Positions 33,433 to 43,131 of a stretch of 64,000 nucleotides of DNA are shown here, in pieces (position 1 is the first letter of the stretch; the number at the start of each line of letters is the position of its first letter). Both the position numbers and the translations under genes were made by a program. The notes beneath the pieces are model-generated. The model made no database searches and was not told where the DNA came from. It saw only the letters and a program-made list of their open reading frames with translations. The DNA is from Antrihabitans stalactiti (GTDB taxonomy: Bacteria; Actinomycetota; Actinomycetes; Mycobacteriales; Mycobacteriaceae), in contig NZ_VCQU01000007.1 of the NCBI RefSeq assembly GCF_012932915.1, forward strand, positions 341,300-405,299, read 5' to 3'.

Positions 33433-36405
33433 CTAGACTTTCGACGGCCACCAGTTACCACGGCCAATCAGCGAGGCGAGGGCTGGAACGGTAACTGTTC
33501 GCACGATGAATGTATCCAGCAGGAGCCCGGTTCCTATCACGAAGCCGATTTGAATCATGCCCTGAAACTGGCCTGCCATGAGTCCGAACATGCTCGCCGC
33601 GAAAATGATTCCGGCAGAGGTGATGACGCTGCCAGTGGACGCGACGGTTCTAATGACGCCGACGCGAATACCTCGGGACGACTCGTCCCGCAGCCGGGAA
33701 ATGAGCAGCATGTTGTAGTCCGCCCCGACCGCTACCAACACGATGAAGGCCATCGGTGCCAACATCCAAGACAGCTCCTGGCCCAACAAGAGCTGAAAGA
33801 CGATGACACCCAGACCCAGTGCCGAAACATAGGACAACACAACCGAAATCAGCAGATACAGCGGTGCGAGGACCGCCCGCAGAAGCAGAATCAGAACCAA
33901 CGCGACGATGATCAACGTGGTGATCATGATATGTAAGAAGTCGTCGTTCAGGTATTTCTTGACGTCCTCGGTCAGCGAGGTGGCACCTGCAACCTCGACG
34001 GTACTGTTCTCCAAACTGGTATTGGGCACCGCAGCTTGTGCCGTCTGCCGAATCTTTCCGGTCAGCTCGATTGCCTCGTCGCCGAATGCCCCGAACTCCG
34101 TCGAAATCAGATACCGAGCCACGTGCCCGTCCGCACCGACGAACACAGATGCCGCGGTTTGAAAGTCGATACTGTTGACGACGATCGCTGGAATGTAGAA
34201 CCCCGCCATGTTTTGCGAGGATGCATTATTTTTCAGCTCCAGCAGATAGTCGGCCGCCTGCTGGAGACCAGACTGCAGCTGATCCTTGGCTGGGCCAAGC
34301 TCTGCGAACCGGCCACCGAAGGCCTGCGCATCGACTGCCATTGTGCCGATGGTTCCCTGTGCCGTACTCACCAGTCCCCCAGGATCGTTGGGGTCTCCAC
34401 CGAGGGCAACGATCGCAGACTTAACCGAGGCGAGGGCGTCTCGAGCCTCTCCTAGGGTTTCGGAAATCGACGACCCGCCAGTCAGCGTTGTCACCGCGTC
34501 GCGCAGTCGCGTAACGCGGGCACCGAGCGAATCGTTGCCGACACCCACGAACAGTTGCAGCTGAGAGCGCAGTTGTACACAGCGAGGATCGACGTCGCAG
34601 AACGAGCTGGTGTTCAGCACATTTATCAACGGCTCGGCAGACTGTGCAAGATCGGCAAGTTGCATTGCGGCATTAGCGAATTCATCGATCGCACCATTCA
34701 TTGCCTCAAGCTGACCAGACGCGCCCTGCACCTCGGCCAACCTGGCGTCCAGCCCGTCGAAACCCCCTGCTCGGTCGAGTAAGTCGCTCGCGTCTACCGC
34801 TGCGGCGAACATGGGCTCCGACATTTCGCGCAAATCCGTGATGGCTGCAACCATCTGGTCGACTTTGTCCAGCATTGGGGTAAATTCTGCTGCGCGCGAA
34901 TCGATCTCGCTGGCGGCATCGGCCAGGCCGGACCCGACGCGACCGGCCTGATATGAGACCGAGCTTTCCGTCAGCGGCTTGCCGTCGGGCCTCGTGATTC
35001 CGCGAACAGCTGTGACTCCCTGCAGTTGCGCCACTCGCGCAGCCATTTGTTCGAGATCCGCGAGGCCTTCGGGCGTCCGCATATTGGACTCGCTGGCGAT
35101 CACCAGATACTGCGGTAGTACAAAGTCTTTGGGAAAGTGCGCATCGAGCATCGCGTAACCCTCGTTGCTCTGCAGATCGTCAGGTAGACCACTGCGGTCG
35201 TCGTAACTAACGTCTATGAAGGTTGCACACACAGCCAGCCCCAGCAGAAGCACCAGACTCATCGCAAGGACACGCACCGGCCGTCGAACCACGGTAACGC
35301 CGACCTTCTTCCAGGCGCGAGCCGTGCGGTCGCGCTTAGGCAGGGCTTTTCCTTTACCCGCCGCTACCGATAGCACCGCCGGCAGCAGCGTGACTGACGC
35401 CAGAAACGCAAGGGTGATACCTATTGCGCACGCGGGACCGGCGGTAGCGAAGAACCCCATCTGTGTGAAAGCCAACGACGCGCACGCGAGTGCCACGGTG
35501 GCCGCTGATGCCGCAATGACCTTTCCGATTACGCCCGCAGCTTCGCCTATCGCGCGATCGTATGCGAGCCCACCGCGGACGAACTCGTGGTATCGGCTGA
35601 TGAGGAAAACGGCGTAATCGGTACCTGCGCCGGCCAGAACTGCCGTCATGAACGCGACCGTAAAAGCCGACACGCCGAACCCTGCCAGGCCCAACGCGGC
35701 CGCGACTCCCCTCGCTGCCACGAGCGTTATTCCGATCATCATCAGCGGAAGCAGGGCGGTCACGAGCGACTGATAGATCAGCAGCAGAATCAGCGTGATA
35801 AGGACTCCGGTCACCACCGTGATCAACGCCATGCTGGATTCACCGATGACTACCATGTCGGTACCTGTCGAGGGCGGCCCCGTCACCCGGGTCTCTAGGT
35901 TCGAGTCTTGGGTTGTCTCCGCGACTATATCGCGGACCCTAAGGTCTGAAGCGTTGCCGTCAGGCGTACCGATGTCGCCCTGAATGCCGACCGGCAGATA
36001 CCACAATTGGTTGTCGTGGCTGGTGAAGAGCGCTTTCCCCTGCGGCTCGTCAAGGAAATCCTGCACTCTGAGGACGTGTTCGGTGTCCGCCTTCAGCGCT
36101 GCAATCAGATTTCTCAGGACGTGCTCGTCGCCTTGATCCAGGCCGGACTTGTCTTCCAAAACCACGATTACCGTCGTGCGGGAACCCTCTTCGTCGAATG
36201 CCTTCGCCATCTTGTCCAGAACGGCGAATGTGGGCGAGTCAGGAGGGAAAGCAGGAGCCGACTGTTCGCGCACGACACTCTCCACCTGGGGAAAAGCGAT
36301 GTTCAACGCCGCCGCCAAGACGATCCAGAAGCCGATCACCCACCACCGCGCGCGCACAACGAAGTGCCCCAGCCGATCGAAACTCATGCCTCTGTTGGCC
36401 TTCAT
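33433..36405 (-). CDS. MmpL/RND-family membrane transporter
   Basis: The 990-residue inner-membrane protein has the MmpL layout: one N-terminal membrane helix (WWVIGFWIVLAAALNIAF), a large extracytoplasmic domain, five helices with the first proton-relay motif GTDYAVFLISRYHEF near residue 263, a long second outer domain (about 420-770, helical with a Cys pair in SSFCDVDPRCVQL), and a second helix bundle with GADYNMLLISRLRDE near 905. Such proteins export lipids or siderophores, or act in drug efflux. Size and order fit the family; no mmpS gene is adjacent. A strong palindrome lies 113 bases upstream. Confidence 0.94.
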   Translation of the reverse strand: MKANRGMSFDRLGHFVVRARWWVIGFWIVLAAALNIAFPQVESVVREQSAPAFPPDSPTFAVLDKMAKAFDEEGSRTTVIVVLEDKSGLDQGDEHVLRNLIAALKADTEHVLRVQDFLDEPQGKALFTSHDNQLWYLPVGIQGDIGTPDGNASDLRVRDIVAETTQDSNLETRVTGPPSTGTDMVVIGESSMALITVVTGVLITLILLLIYQSLVTALLPLMMIGITLVAARGVAAALGLAGFGVSAFTVAFMTAVLAGAGTDYAVFLISRYHEFVRGGLAYDRAIGEAAGVIGKVIAASAATVALACASLAFTQMGFFATAGPACAIGITLAFLASVTLLPAVLSVAAGKGKALPKRDRTARAWKKVGVTVVRRPVRVLAMSLVLLLGLAVCATFIDVSYDDRSGLPDDLQSNEGYAMLDAHFPKDFVLPQYLVIASESNMRTPEGLADLEQMAARVAQLQGVTAVRGITRPDGKPLTESSVSYQAGRVGSGLADAASEIDSRAAEFTPMLDKVDQMVAAITDLREMSEPMFAAAVDASDLLDRAGGFDGLDARLAEVQGASGQLEAMNGAIDEFANAAMQLADLAQSAEPLINVLNTSSFCDVDPRCVQLRSQLQLFVGVGNDSLGARVTRLRDAVTTLTGGSSISETLGEARDALASVKSAIVALGGDPNDPGGLVSTAQGTIGTMAVDAQAFGGRFAELGPAKDQLQSGLQQAADYLLELKNNASSQNMAGFYIPAIVVNSIDFQTAASVFVGADGHVARYLISTEFGAFGDEAIELTGKIRQTAQAAVPNTSLENSTVEVAGATSLTEDVKKYLNDDFLHIMITTLIIVALVLILLLRAVLAPLYLLISVVLSYVSALGLGVIVFQLLLGQELSWMLAPMAFIVLVAVGADYNMLLISRLRDESSRGIRVGVIRTVASTGSVITSAGIIFAASMFGLMAGQFQGMIQIGFVIGTGLLLDTFIVRTVTVPALASLIGRGNWWPSKV

Positions 36406-36517
36406 TGACCCCTACCTGACTACTCAAATTGTCGGCCCCACGCACAAGCGCGGAACGCGCCCAGTTCACCTCGGATTTCCTTCCCGTAGGGAAAGGACCG
36501 ATCATCGATTCCAGATT

Positions 36518-36534
36518 CGATACTGAAAGTATCG
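36518..36534. promoter_or_regulatory. Perfect 17-base palindrome upstream of mmpL
   Basis: CGATACT-GAA-AGTATCG is a perfect inverted repeat with 7-base arms, placed 113 bases before the mmpL start. The core ATACT-N3-AGTA also occurs at 53268-53282 before the AurF-like gene, so the same TetR-type regulator may bind both. No regulator gene is adjacent to mmpL. Confidence 0.6.
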
Positions 36535-37009
36535 TATCCTAAAGTTGTCGTTGTCGGGAATAAGGTGGCGTCGCCGCCAAGCTCGCTACCGGCATCGAAC
36601 TTCGTTTTCATTCATCGTGCCGGCCGGGCGCCTTCAATAGCCCGTGCGCCGTCTCCCGACTCTGGCGATGCGAGACTTCCTCGACCTCACCCGTCCAATG
36701 ATTGCGACTGGGTTTCTCGCATCGAGCCGATCGGCCCGAAATGGGTCGTATGGGGCTAAATCACAACGTAGGCAGCAATATTCGAAAGAATGAGTCCGGT
36801 CCCCGTACGGCGGTGCTGGTTGCGAGCGATCTTGCGATGCCTCCTGTGGTGAGGGCTCCTGTTACCTACCCAAGATCACACTTCCCGCGTCGTCGCTACC
36901 GGGTGTTCTCGCCAATTCTTCGTGTCGCGACTGCGGGTCGTGGATCGAAACCTGTCTGTGCAGCCATGGAGCGGTCCTTGAGTGCAGCCGCAGGACTCAA
37001 AGTAACGAG
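36535..37009. other. Intergenic stretch without a supported gene
   Basis: These 475 bases separate mmpL's upstream region from the end of the fused acyl-CoA dehydrogenase gene, both on the minus strand. Short frames show no domain, and no clear terminator hairpin was found. Confidence 0.4.
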
Positions 37010-39220
37010 TCACTTTTCGATCGGTGCTGGATCTCGGGGTAGGTGTAGCTGACGCTCGGCGATGATGTTCAGTTGTATCTCAGTCGTGCCGCCGTAGATT
37101 GTGGTTGCCCGACTCGCGAGAAGGTAGCTCGCCCACTTCCCGGCGGCCTGCGATTCGTTCGCGGATGCGCCCTCGTACCCGAATTCGGCGTGCACTACCT
37201 CGGCGGCGTGCTGGCCGAAGCGCATGTTCAGCAGCTTCGCCACACTCGACGATGCGCCGGGATCGGTACCGTCGAGTTGCAGCATCGTGGACCGCAAGTT
37301 GAGTAGACGAACTGTATAGCCCTCGGCAACGAGGCGTCCGATGCGATCTTGAGCAATGGCGTCGAGTTCGGTCTGCTGCGCGTAGCGGACAACGTCGCTG
37401 CAACTCGCGTAGAGCGGAAGATCTTTGTTAGACAGTGACACTCGCTCGTTCGAAAGCGTATTGCGGGTCACCTCCCACCCCTTGTTCACCTCGCCGACAA
37501 CATCTTCGTCGGAGACAAAAACGTCCTCGAGGAACACTTCGTTGAACAACGCAGAGCCCGTCAGCTCGCGCAGCGGTTTCACCGTGACGCCAGCCGCTTT
37601 CATATCGATCAGAAAATAGGTGATCCCTTCGTGCTTGGGAGCCGCGGGATCGGTTCGCGCCAGACAGAAGCCCCGATCAGCGAACTGGGCCAACGAATTC
37701 CACACCTTGGTACCGGTGAGCCGCCAGCCGCCGACCACCTTGGTGGCTCTGGTCGTCAACGACGCAAGATCCGATCCCGCGCCCGGCTCACTGAACAACT
37801 GACACCAGAACACCTCACCGCGCAGGGTCTGCGGCAGGTAGCGCTGCTGCTGTTCCGATGTGCCGTACGCGATCAGTGAGGGCACCATCCAGTTCGCCAA
37901 CGCAATCTCGGGCCGCACAATCCCGGCTGTCGTGAGCTCCTGCTGAATGATCACCTGGTCGACGGCGTCGGCATTACGACCCCACGGGATGGGCAGGTGC
38001 GGCAGAACCCAACCGCCGTTGACGATCCGGTCGATCCGCTCGTCCGCCGGCGCAGCGGCCAGTTCTGCTACAGCGGAGCGGATCTCGCCTCGACGGCGCT
38101 CGGCATCGTCCGACAGCGTCACCTCGATCAGTGGCAAACCTGACTCGATCACGCGCTCTGTGACTGTGCGAGTCCAGACAGTGCTCCGCCCGATAGCGGC
38201 GGAGATTCCAATAGCACGCCGGTAATAGATATGGGCGTCGTGCTCCCAAGTAAACCCGATACCGCCGAGCACCTGGATCGTGTCCTGGGCCGCCGTGAGG
38301 GCGGCAGGTGGTGCGAGCACAGCTGCGATTGCGGCGGAAAGGTCAACGTGGCTCGATGTCGCATCGTCGAGCGCGCGGGCGGCGTCCCAGACGGCCGCCG
38401 CCGCTCGCTCCGCGCCGACCAGCATGGCTGCGCACTTGTGCTTCACAGCTTGGAACTGGCCAATGGGCCGTCCGAACTGGTGGCGCACCCTCGCATACTC
38501 CGACGCGATGTGTGTGCACGCGGATGCGACCCCGACCGCCTCTGCCGAATAGAGAACGGCAGCGATACTACCTACCCTGGCGCCGTCGAGGACACCGAGC
38601 ACCCTGTCTGCCGGAACAACCTGCGCGGCTATTTCTATGTCTGCGATGGGACGCAACAGATCAACGCTCGCCGAGTCACGAATCGTCAGATCGGCGGCAT
38701 CCAGTGCAATCCACGTCGGTCGCGTTTCGCCTGCCCAGACCGAAACCGGCAGCACCACAACGTCTGCGGCCGAAGCGCCGACCACCGAACTGGCGGTGCC
38801 TTCGACGTGTAGCAAGCCGTTTTCGATCCGCCCGACCACGTTGGAACGCACCGACGCCGCGCCGCGTCGTGACCAATCCGAGAGGGACGGCAACAGCGCG
38901 TTCTTCGCGTCCGTGTTGCTGCTCAGCTCGACGATGGCGGCGGCCAGCACCGTCGGTATGAACGGACCAGGTGCGGCGGATCGCCCCAATTCTTCGATGA
39001 CCACCACCAATTCGGAGTATCCGAATCCCTGACCACCGAACTGTTCGGGAAGGTGAAGCCCGAATAGCCCGATGTCGGCAGCCGCACGCCAGTAGGCGGG
39101 TTCAACCTCCACCTTCGCATCGAGGACTTCGTGTAGGTCCGCGGACGTAACGGTCCGCTTCGTTAGCGATCGCACCGACTCGGCGAGTGCGACGTGATCC
39201 GAACTGATGGCTATCGACAC
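37010..39220 (-). CDS. Fused two-domain acyl-CoA dehydrogenase (FadE34-like)
   Basis: The 736-residue flavoprotein consists of two acyl-CoA dehydrogenase units in one chain: the first (about 1-370) has LPEQFGGQGFGYSELVVVIEELG, RHQFGRPIGQFQAVKHKCAAM and QVLGGIGFTWEHDAHIYYRRA; the second (about 390-736) has FWCQLFSEPGAGSDLASLTTRA and TTIYGGTTEIQLNIIAERQLHLPRD. Mycobacterial FadE34, a cholesterol side-chain dehydrogenase, has this fused layout at similar length. The gene follows the mce operon on the same strand after 107 bases, linking import to side-chain beta-oxidation. A steroid-like substrate is inferred from this similarity. Confidence 0.9.
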   Translation of the reverse strand: MSIAISSDHVALAESVRSLTKRTVTSADLHEVLDAKVEVEPAYWRAAADIGLFGLHLPEQFGGQGFGYSELVVVIEELGRSAAPGPFIPTVLAAAIVELSSNTDAKNALLPSLSDWSRRGAASVRSNVVGRIENGLLHVEGTASSVVGASAADVVVLPVSVWAGETRPTWIALDAADLTIRDSASVDLLRPIADIEIAAQVVPADRVLGVLDGARVGSIAAVLYSAEAVGVASACTHIASEYARVRHQFGRPIGQFQAVKHKCAAMLVGAERAAAAVWDAARALDDATSSHVDLSAAIAAVLAPPAALTAAQDTIQVLGGIGFTWEHDAHIYYRRAIGISAAIGRSTVWTRTVTERVIESGLPLIEVTLSDDAERRRGEIRSAVAELAAAPADERIDRIVNGGWVLPHLPIPWGRNADAVDQVIIQQELTTAGIVRPEIALANWMVPSLIAYGTSEQQQRYLPQTLRGEVFWCQLFSEPGAGSDLASLTTRATKVVGGWRLTGTKVWNSLAQFADRGFCLARTDPAAPKHEGITYFLIDMKAAGVTVKPLRELTGSALFNEVFLEDVFVSDEDVVGEVNKGWEVTRNTLSNERVSLSNKDLPLYASCSDVVRYAQQTELDAIAQDRIGRLVAEGYTVRLLNLRSTMLQLDGTDPGASSSVAKLLNMRFGQHAAEVVHAEFGYEGASANESQAAGKWASYLLASRATTIYGGTTEIQLNIIAERQLHLPRDPAPIEK

Positions 39221-39327
39221 CGTACTGATCCTTGCCTGTGAGCTACCGGCAGAAGTCTGTCTGCGCCTGACGAAATCATCTGAAGTGAGGTCATTGATTC
39301 AGCGTGTGGACCTCGCCCATTTCGAGG

Positions 39328-39957
39328 TCATTTCCCGGGCAGGGCACCGTCCATGCCGCCAACGTCGGTGATCAGCCAATCTGAGTTCGTGTCGATCGTG
39401 ATGTTGTAGGTGACAGTGGTCTGTGCACCCGCGGGAGTCTGCGCGCTCGTGGACGTTACATTGAGGAAGACGTTCACCTTGTAGACTCCGTCGGCCTCCG
39501 ACTCGACCACGGCGTCGATGGGGGCCGCGGTCGAAGTCCACTTGAGCGGAACAAGGATTTCCTGCAGCTGCGGTGCCGTCGCGTCGAACTTGTTGCCCAG
39601 CTGTGGGGACGTGTTGGCCTTCAGTTTCCCAAGCCACGCATCGACGTCCTGGAAATTGATGTTCGATGCTCCGACCGCGTAGTCCGTGGCCACCTGTTCC
39701 GCCCGCTGATCGGCGACTGCCTTCGTGTTTATATCGCTCAGATCCCTTTGGGCCGAGAGCCATAGCCAGTCGAGTATCGACACGGCGGCAACCAACACGA
39801 TGATGACCGCACCATAGACCATGGTTGACGTTCGGATCGAGATGGTTGCCCGCTCTCGGTCGTCGATAGTCGTCGCTACTTTTCGAGCCGAATCGTCGGG
39901 TTTCGCGTCGTCGTCGTCGATCGGCTTCTCTGGCCTTTTTGCTAATAGGGGTATCAT
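39328..39957 (-). CDS. Mce-associated membrane protein
   Basis: The 209-residue product has a charged cytoplasmic N-terminus (KPIDDDDAKPDDS), one membrane helix (MVYGAVIIVLVAAVSILDWLWL) and an extracytoplasmic domain with WLGKLKANTSPQLGNKFDATAPQLQEIL, typical of the Mas proteins that end most mce operons and stabilise the Mce transporter. ATG 39957 gives this layout; the frame is open 23 codons further upstream, across the mceF end. It lies 28 bases after mceF. Confidence 0.85.
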   Translation of the reverse strand: MIPLLAKRPEKPIDDDDAKPDDSARKVATTIDDRERATISIRTSTMVYGAVIIVLVAAVSILDWLWLSAQRDLSDINTKAVADQRAEQVATDYAVGASNINFQDVDAWLGKLKANTSPQLGNKFDATAPQLQEILVPLKWTSTAAPIDAVVESEADGVYKVNVFLNVTSTSAQTPAGAQTTVTYNITIDTNSDWLITDVGGMDGALPGK

Positions 39958-39985
39958 CGGCGTTCCGTTCTTGTTGCGGTGGAGA

Positions 39986-40945
39986 TCATTTGATATTGAT
40001 TTGCAGATGAAGCGCGCCGTCGTCACCGGTAGCGTTCAGTGCTTGTGAAATTAGTGCGCTGATATCGATCTGCGGGATCGACGCTTCTGATGCGGCGGCA
40101 AGCGGTTGAATTATTGGCACGAGTTTCTGCAATTCCGGACCGACCTCGGTCAGGTAGGCGGACACATTGTTCAAGAACGGCACCAGCCCATTGCCTTGCA
40201 CATAGTCGTCGGGAATTTTTCCGATCCTCGCTAGTTTCCCGATCGCCTCAGCGATGAGGTCTGCCTGGGTTCCGGAATTGCCCCATTCTGGGCCGGCCGC
40301 GGCCATCGAGGGTCCGGCCCATTCCATGTCCGCACCGATCGCCTGTAGATCGGTCATCGTGCTGCGAATTTGTGGGCTTCTGCTCAGGATTGTGGCGGCC
40401 AACAGCTGGGTCGACTCGGCAAGCTGCGGGATTACCGATTCGGTTCCGGCCAAACCTTGATCGAGTGTGTTCACGATGTTGCTGAGCGCCTGAGGATCAA
40501 GTTGGTTCAGCAGATTCGTCACTGTTCGGGCGACCTCAGGGATCGATAGCGGCATCTGAATTGTTTTGGTGTCGATTCGTTGGCCGCTTTCAAGATACGG
40601 TCCGCTGTTCCGCGTGGGGGTGAATTGGACATATGGTTCGCCAAGCGCGGAAAGGTTCTCTATTATCACCGTGCTCGCCGTGGGAATTCGAAATTTGTCA
40701 TCGACCCGGAACTTCACTTCGACTCCCTCTGCGACGTTGTCGACAGAGGTAATTTCGCCTACTTTGACACCTCTGAGTAGTACTGGCGACCGCGCTGCGA
40801 GGCTTCCTGAGTTCGTGAGCAGCATCGTCGCGCTCGTGTACTCCTTGAACCAATCCACACGCACGACACCGAATGTCAAGTAACCGACCCCGAACACCAA
40901 CACACCCGCGATCGCGGTGAGTGACACCAGTGAGCTCAACTTCAT
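39986..40945 (-). CDS. mceF: MceF, Mce-family substrate-binding protein
   Basis: The 319-residue product has an N-terminal signal anchor (LVSLTAIAGVLVFGVGYLTFGVV) and a single MCE domain at about residues 38-115 (ATMLLTNSGSLAARSPVLLRGVKVGEITSVDNVAEGVEVKFRVDDKFRIP), followed by a long helical region that helps form the periplasm-spanning tube. It is the sixth mce gene, overlapping mceE by 4 bases (ATGA). It is shorter than many mycobacterial MceF proteins. Confidence 0.92.
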   Translation of the reverse strand: MKLSSLVSLTAIAGVLVFGVGYLTFGVVRVDWFKEYTSATMLLTNSGSLAARSPVLLRGVKVGEITSVDNVAEGVEVKFRVDDKFRIPTASTVIIENLSALGEPYVQFTPTRNSGPYLESGQRIDTKTIQMPLSIPEVARTVTNLLNQLDPQALSNIVNTLDQGLAGTESVIPQLAESTQLLAATILSRSPQIRSTMTDLQAIGADMEWAGPSMAAAGPEWGNSGTQADLIAEAIGKLARIGKIPDDYVQGNGLVPFLNNVSAYLTEVGPELQKLVPIIQPLAAASEASIPQIDISALISQALNATGDDGALHLQINIK

Positions 40946-42027
40946 CGGACCGCCCCGATCATCCTGAGAGTGTCGATTATTCGATCGACCTGGCCGTCTT
41001 TGGACAGTCCGGCACCGGCAGGTGAGCCCTCGATGTCAGCGCCGACGATATTCACCTTCGGCCCGTGATCGGCAAAGGGAATGACCTTTTCGCGAATCAA
41101 CTCAACCAACTTGTTCAGGTTCGACGGCGCCTTCAGATCCAAGGGTCGAGCAGTGAATGCAAGGGGCATAAATGCCCTGGCTGCGGCATTGCCCGCCGCG
41201 GCTAGTGGTGAAACCCACGCCAGAGAACGTGTGATTGCGGCGAATCCGTCGTAGAGACCGAGTAGCCCGATGAGCGACGTCATCGCGTTTGTCGCCTGCG
41301 TGACGCCCGCTTCAGTAAGCAGTTCAGCTAGTATGTCCGAATCTTCCATAACGACGCCGGTGGTGGCCTGCATTCCGTCAAGGAACGCGTCTGCTTGGTC
41401 AAGATGCGCTGATACGTCTTCAACGTTTGCGCCGACAACTTGGAATATCCTGGCCGTTTCCTTCGGATCCGCAGGCAGGACAGAGTTCATCCGGTTGATA
41501 ATGTCCTGCATCTCGTGGATTGCGCCGCCTTGTACGAAGGTTGCAATGCCGGCCATCGTGTCTTCAACCTGCAATGCGGGTTTCGTTTGCTGCCGAGTGA
41601 TCGTTCCGCCATTGGGAATTGGGTTGTCGTAGCCGTTCGACGGCGTAATCAGCGCGATATAGATATCGCCGAGGACTGTAGCCTGGCGGAGCTCGGCGGT
41701 GGTTGTGCGCGGGAGCTTGACCGATTTCGCGATGTCGACATCAGCAACGACATACCCTTCGTGCGCTTCGGTCGGGTTCACGAGCGTCACAGCGCGTAAA
41801 GTGCCGACCTGGATACCGTTGGACGCCACTTTGGCGCGCGCCGGCAGATTCAGCGCATTTTCGAACTCGATTCGGACGCGGTACGTCTCGCCGGAAACCG
41901 TAGTTCCGGGCAAAGGCACCGAGGATGGGTCGAACGCGCAACTGTTCAATGCCAAGGCTGCTGCGACCAGTGGAACGACCACTCTCACAAGTCTCCGCGC
42001 AAAGCGAACTCGTGACGCCGCGGTCAT
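40942..42027 (-). CDS. mceE: MceE, Mce-family lipoprotein
   Basis: The 361-residue product starts with a lipoprotein signal peptide; lipobox LNSC puts the lipidated Cys at residue 30. An MCE domain follows (YRVRIEFENALNLPARAKVASNGIQVGTLRAVTLV), then a helical tail. This matches the lipoprotein (LprK-type) member of every mce operon. ATG 42027 overlaps the mceD stop (ATGA), which decides the start; the frame is open much further upstream inside mceD and must be ignored. Confidence 0.92.
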   Translation of the reverse strand: MTAASRVRFARRLVRVVVPLVAAALALNSCAFDPSSVPLPGTTVSGETYRVRIEFENALNLPARAKVASNGIQVGTLRAVTLVNPTEAHEGYVVADVDIAKSVKLPRTTTAELRQATVLGDIYIALITPSNGYDNPIPNGGTITRQQTKPALQVEDTMAGIATFVQGGAIHEMQDIINRMNSVLPADPKETARIFQVVGANVEDVSAHLDQADAFLDGMQATTGVVMEDSDILAELLTEAGVTQATNAMTSLIGLLGLYDGFAAITRSLAWVSPLAAAGNAAARAFMPLAFTARPLDLKAPSNLNKLVELIREKVIPFADHGPKVNIVGADIEGSPAGAGLSKDGQVDRIIDTLRMIGAVR

Positions 42028-43127
42028 CGTGCACCGGCTATTGCGAGTACCAACGGGACCAGCTGTACGTCCGCGAGCCCGTTCGCCGCTGACGCGCACC
42101 GACCGGGAGCGACCATGTTCACCGCTGCGCATACCTGGTCCGCGTTCGTCTGTGCAATCGCGACGATCGGTGACGCATATGTCAAGGCGGGCTTGCCGCT
42201 TCGAGGGTCGGTCGAACGCTGGAAGGCCCCCGCTACCGGCGGAATCATCCGGATGATTTCCTGGATCGTGCCGACGTTGGCGCCGATGAAATGAAGCAGT
42301 GGGACTGACGCGTCGAGGACCTGCAGGATCGGGCCACCGAACTTGGTTGTGATGTCGTTGAGCCACGGGATGATGGCGCGAAGGTCATCGACGACGGGCC
42401 CCACCGGCGCCAGTATCTCGGAGTTCACCTGCTGGAGGACTACGGCAAATCGAGTAAGCATGCCCCTGATGTCGTCCCAGCCGGTGGAAACGCTGGCCGA
42501 CAGAGAACTGAGCGCGTCGACCAGCGCCCCGATGTGCCCGATCGCGGCATTGGGTGAGTCCAGTGCACCACCAAGCTTCTGAATCAGCTCGTTGATCCGC
42601 GGACCCGTGCCAGCGGTTGCTTTGTCGAATGCGTTGATCCCATCGACGATCCGAGCCTTTTCTGCGGGATCATCGGACCCGTTGAGCTCATCGGCAAGTT
42701 CGCCGAGCGCGTTCAAAGTTCGGGTCATGCTTTTCGGCGTCAGTGTATGTGTGATGCACATGTTCGGGTCCCAGTCCGCACTCGCGTGGCCATCACCGAG
42801 GACAGCCAGGTTGCGGTTGGCCACAATTGTGTCCGACACCGTCGTCGCTGACAATTTGCCGCGCAACGGATGGTCTGCATCGACCTCGAAGTCGACGCGC
42901 ACTGCCTCGCCTTGAGGTTCGATATCGGTCACGGTGCCGACGGCCACGCCGAGCATAGTGACCTGGTTGCCGGTATAGAGACCGACGGCGTCGGGCATGA
43001 GGGCGCAGTAACTCTGCGTTTTTTTGGCAGGTTCGAACACGATGAAGTAGGCGATGACCACCATTGCGCCGGTCACGATCACTCCTAGGATCGACATGAA
43101 CCCACGAGAAGCAAGCAGGCGCTCCAC
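42024..43127 (-). CDS. mceD: MceD, Mce-family protein
   Basis: The 367-residue product has a signal anchor (SRGFMSILGVIVTGAMVVIAYFIVF) and an MCE domain (SYCALMPDAVGLYTGNQVTMLGVAVGTVTDIEPQGEAVRVDFEVD), then a long helical stretch and a less ordered C-terminus. The GTG at 43127, four bases after the mceC stop, gives a normal N-terminus; upstream in-frame ATGs lie inside mceC. It is the fourth subunit of the heterohexameric Mce tube. Confidence 0.9.
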   Translation of the reverse strand: MERLLASRGFMSILGVIVTGAMVVIAYFIVFEPAKKTQSYCALMPDAVGLYTGNQVTMLGVAVGTVTDIEPQGEAVRVDFEVDADHPLRGKLSATTVSDTIVANRNLAVLGDGHASADWDPNMCITHTLTPKSMTRTLNALGELADELNGSDDPAEKARIVDGINAFDKATAGTGPRINELIQKLGGALDSPNAAIGHIGALVDALSSLSASVSTGWDDIRGMLTRFAVVLQQVNSEILAPVGPVVDDLRAIIPWLNDITTKFGGPILQVLDASVPLLHFIGANVGTIQEIIRMIPPVAGAFQRSTDPRSGKPALTYASPIVAIAQTNADQVCAAVNMVAPGRCASAANGLADVQLVPLVLAIAGAR

Positions 43128-43131
43128 TGTC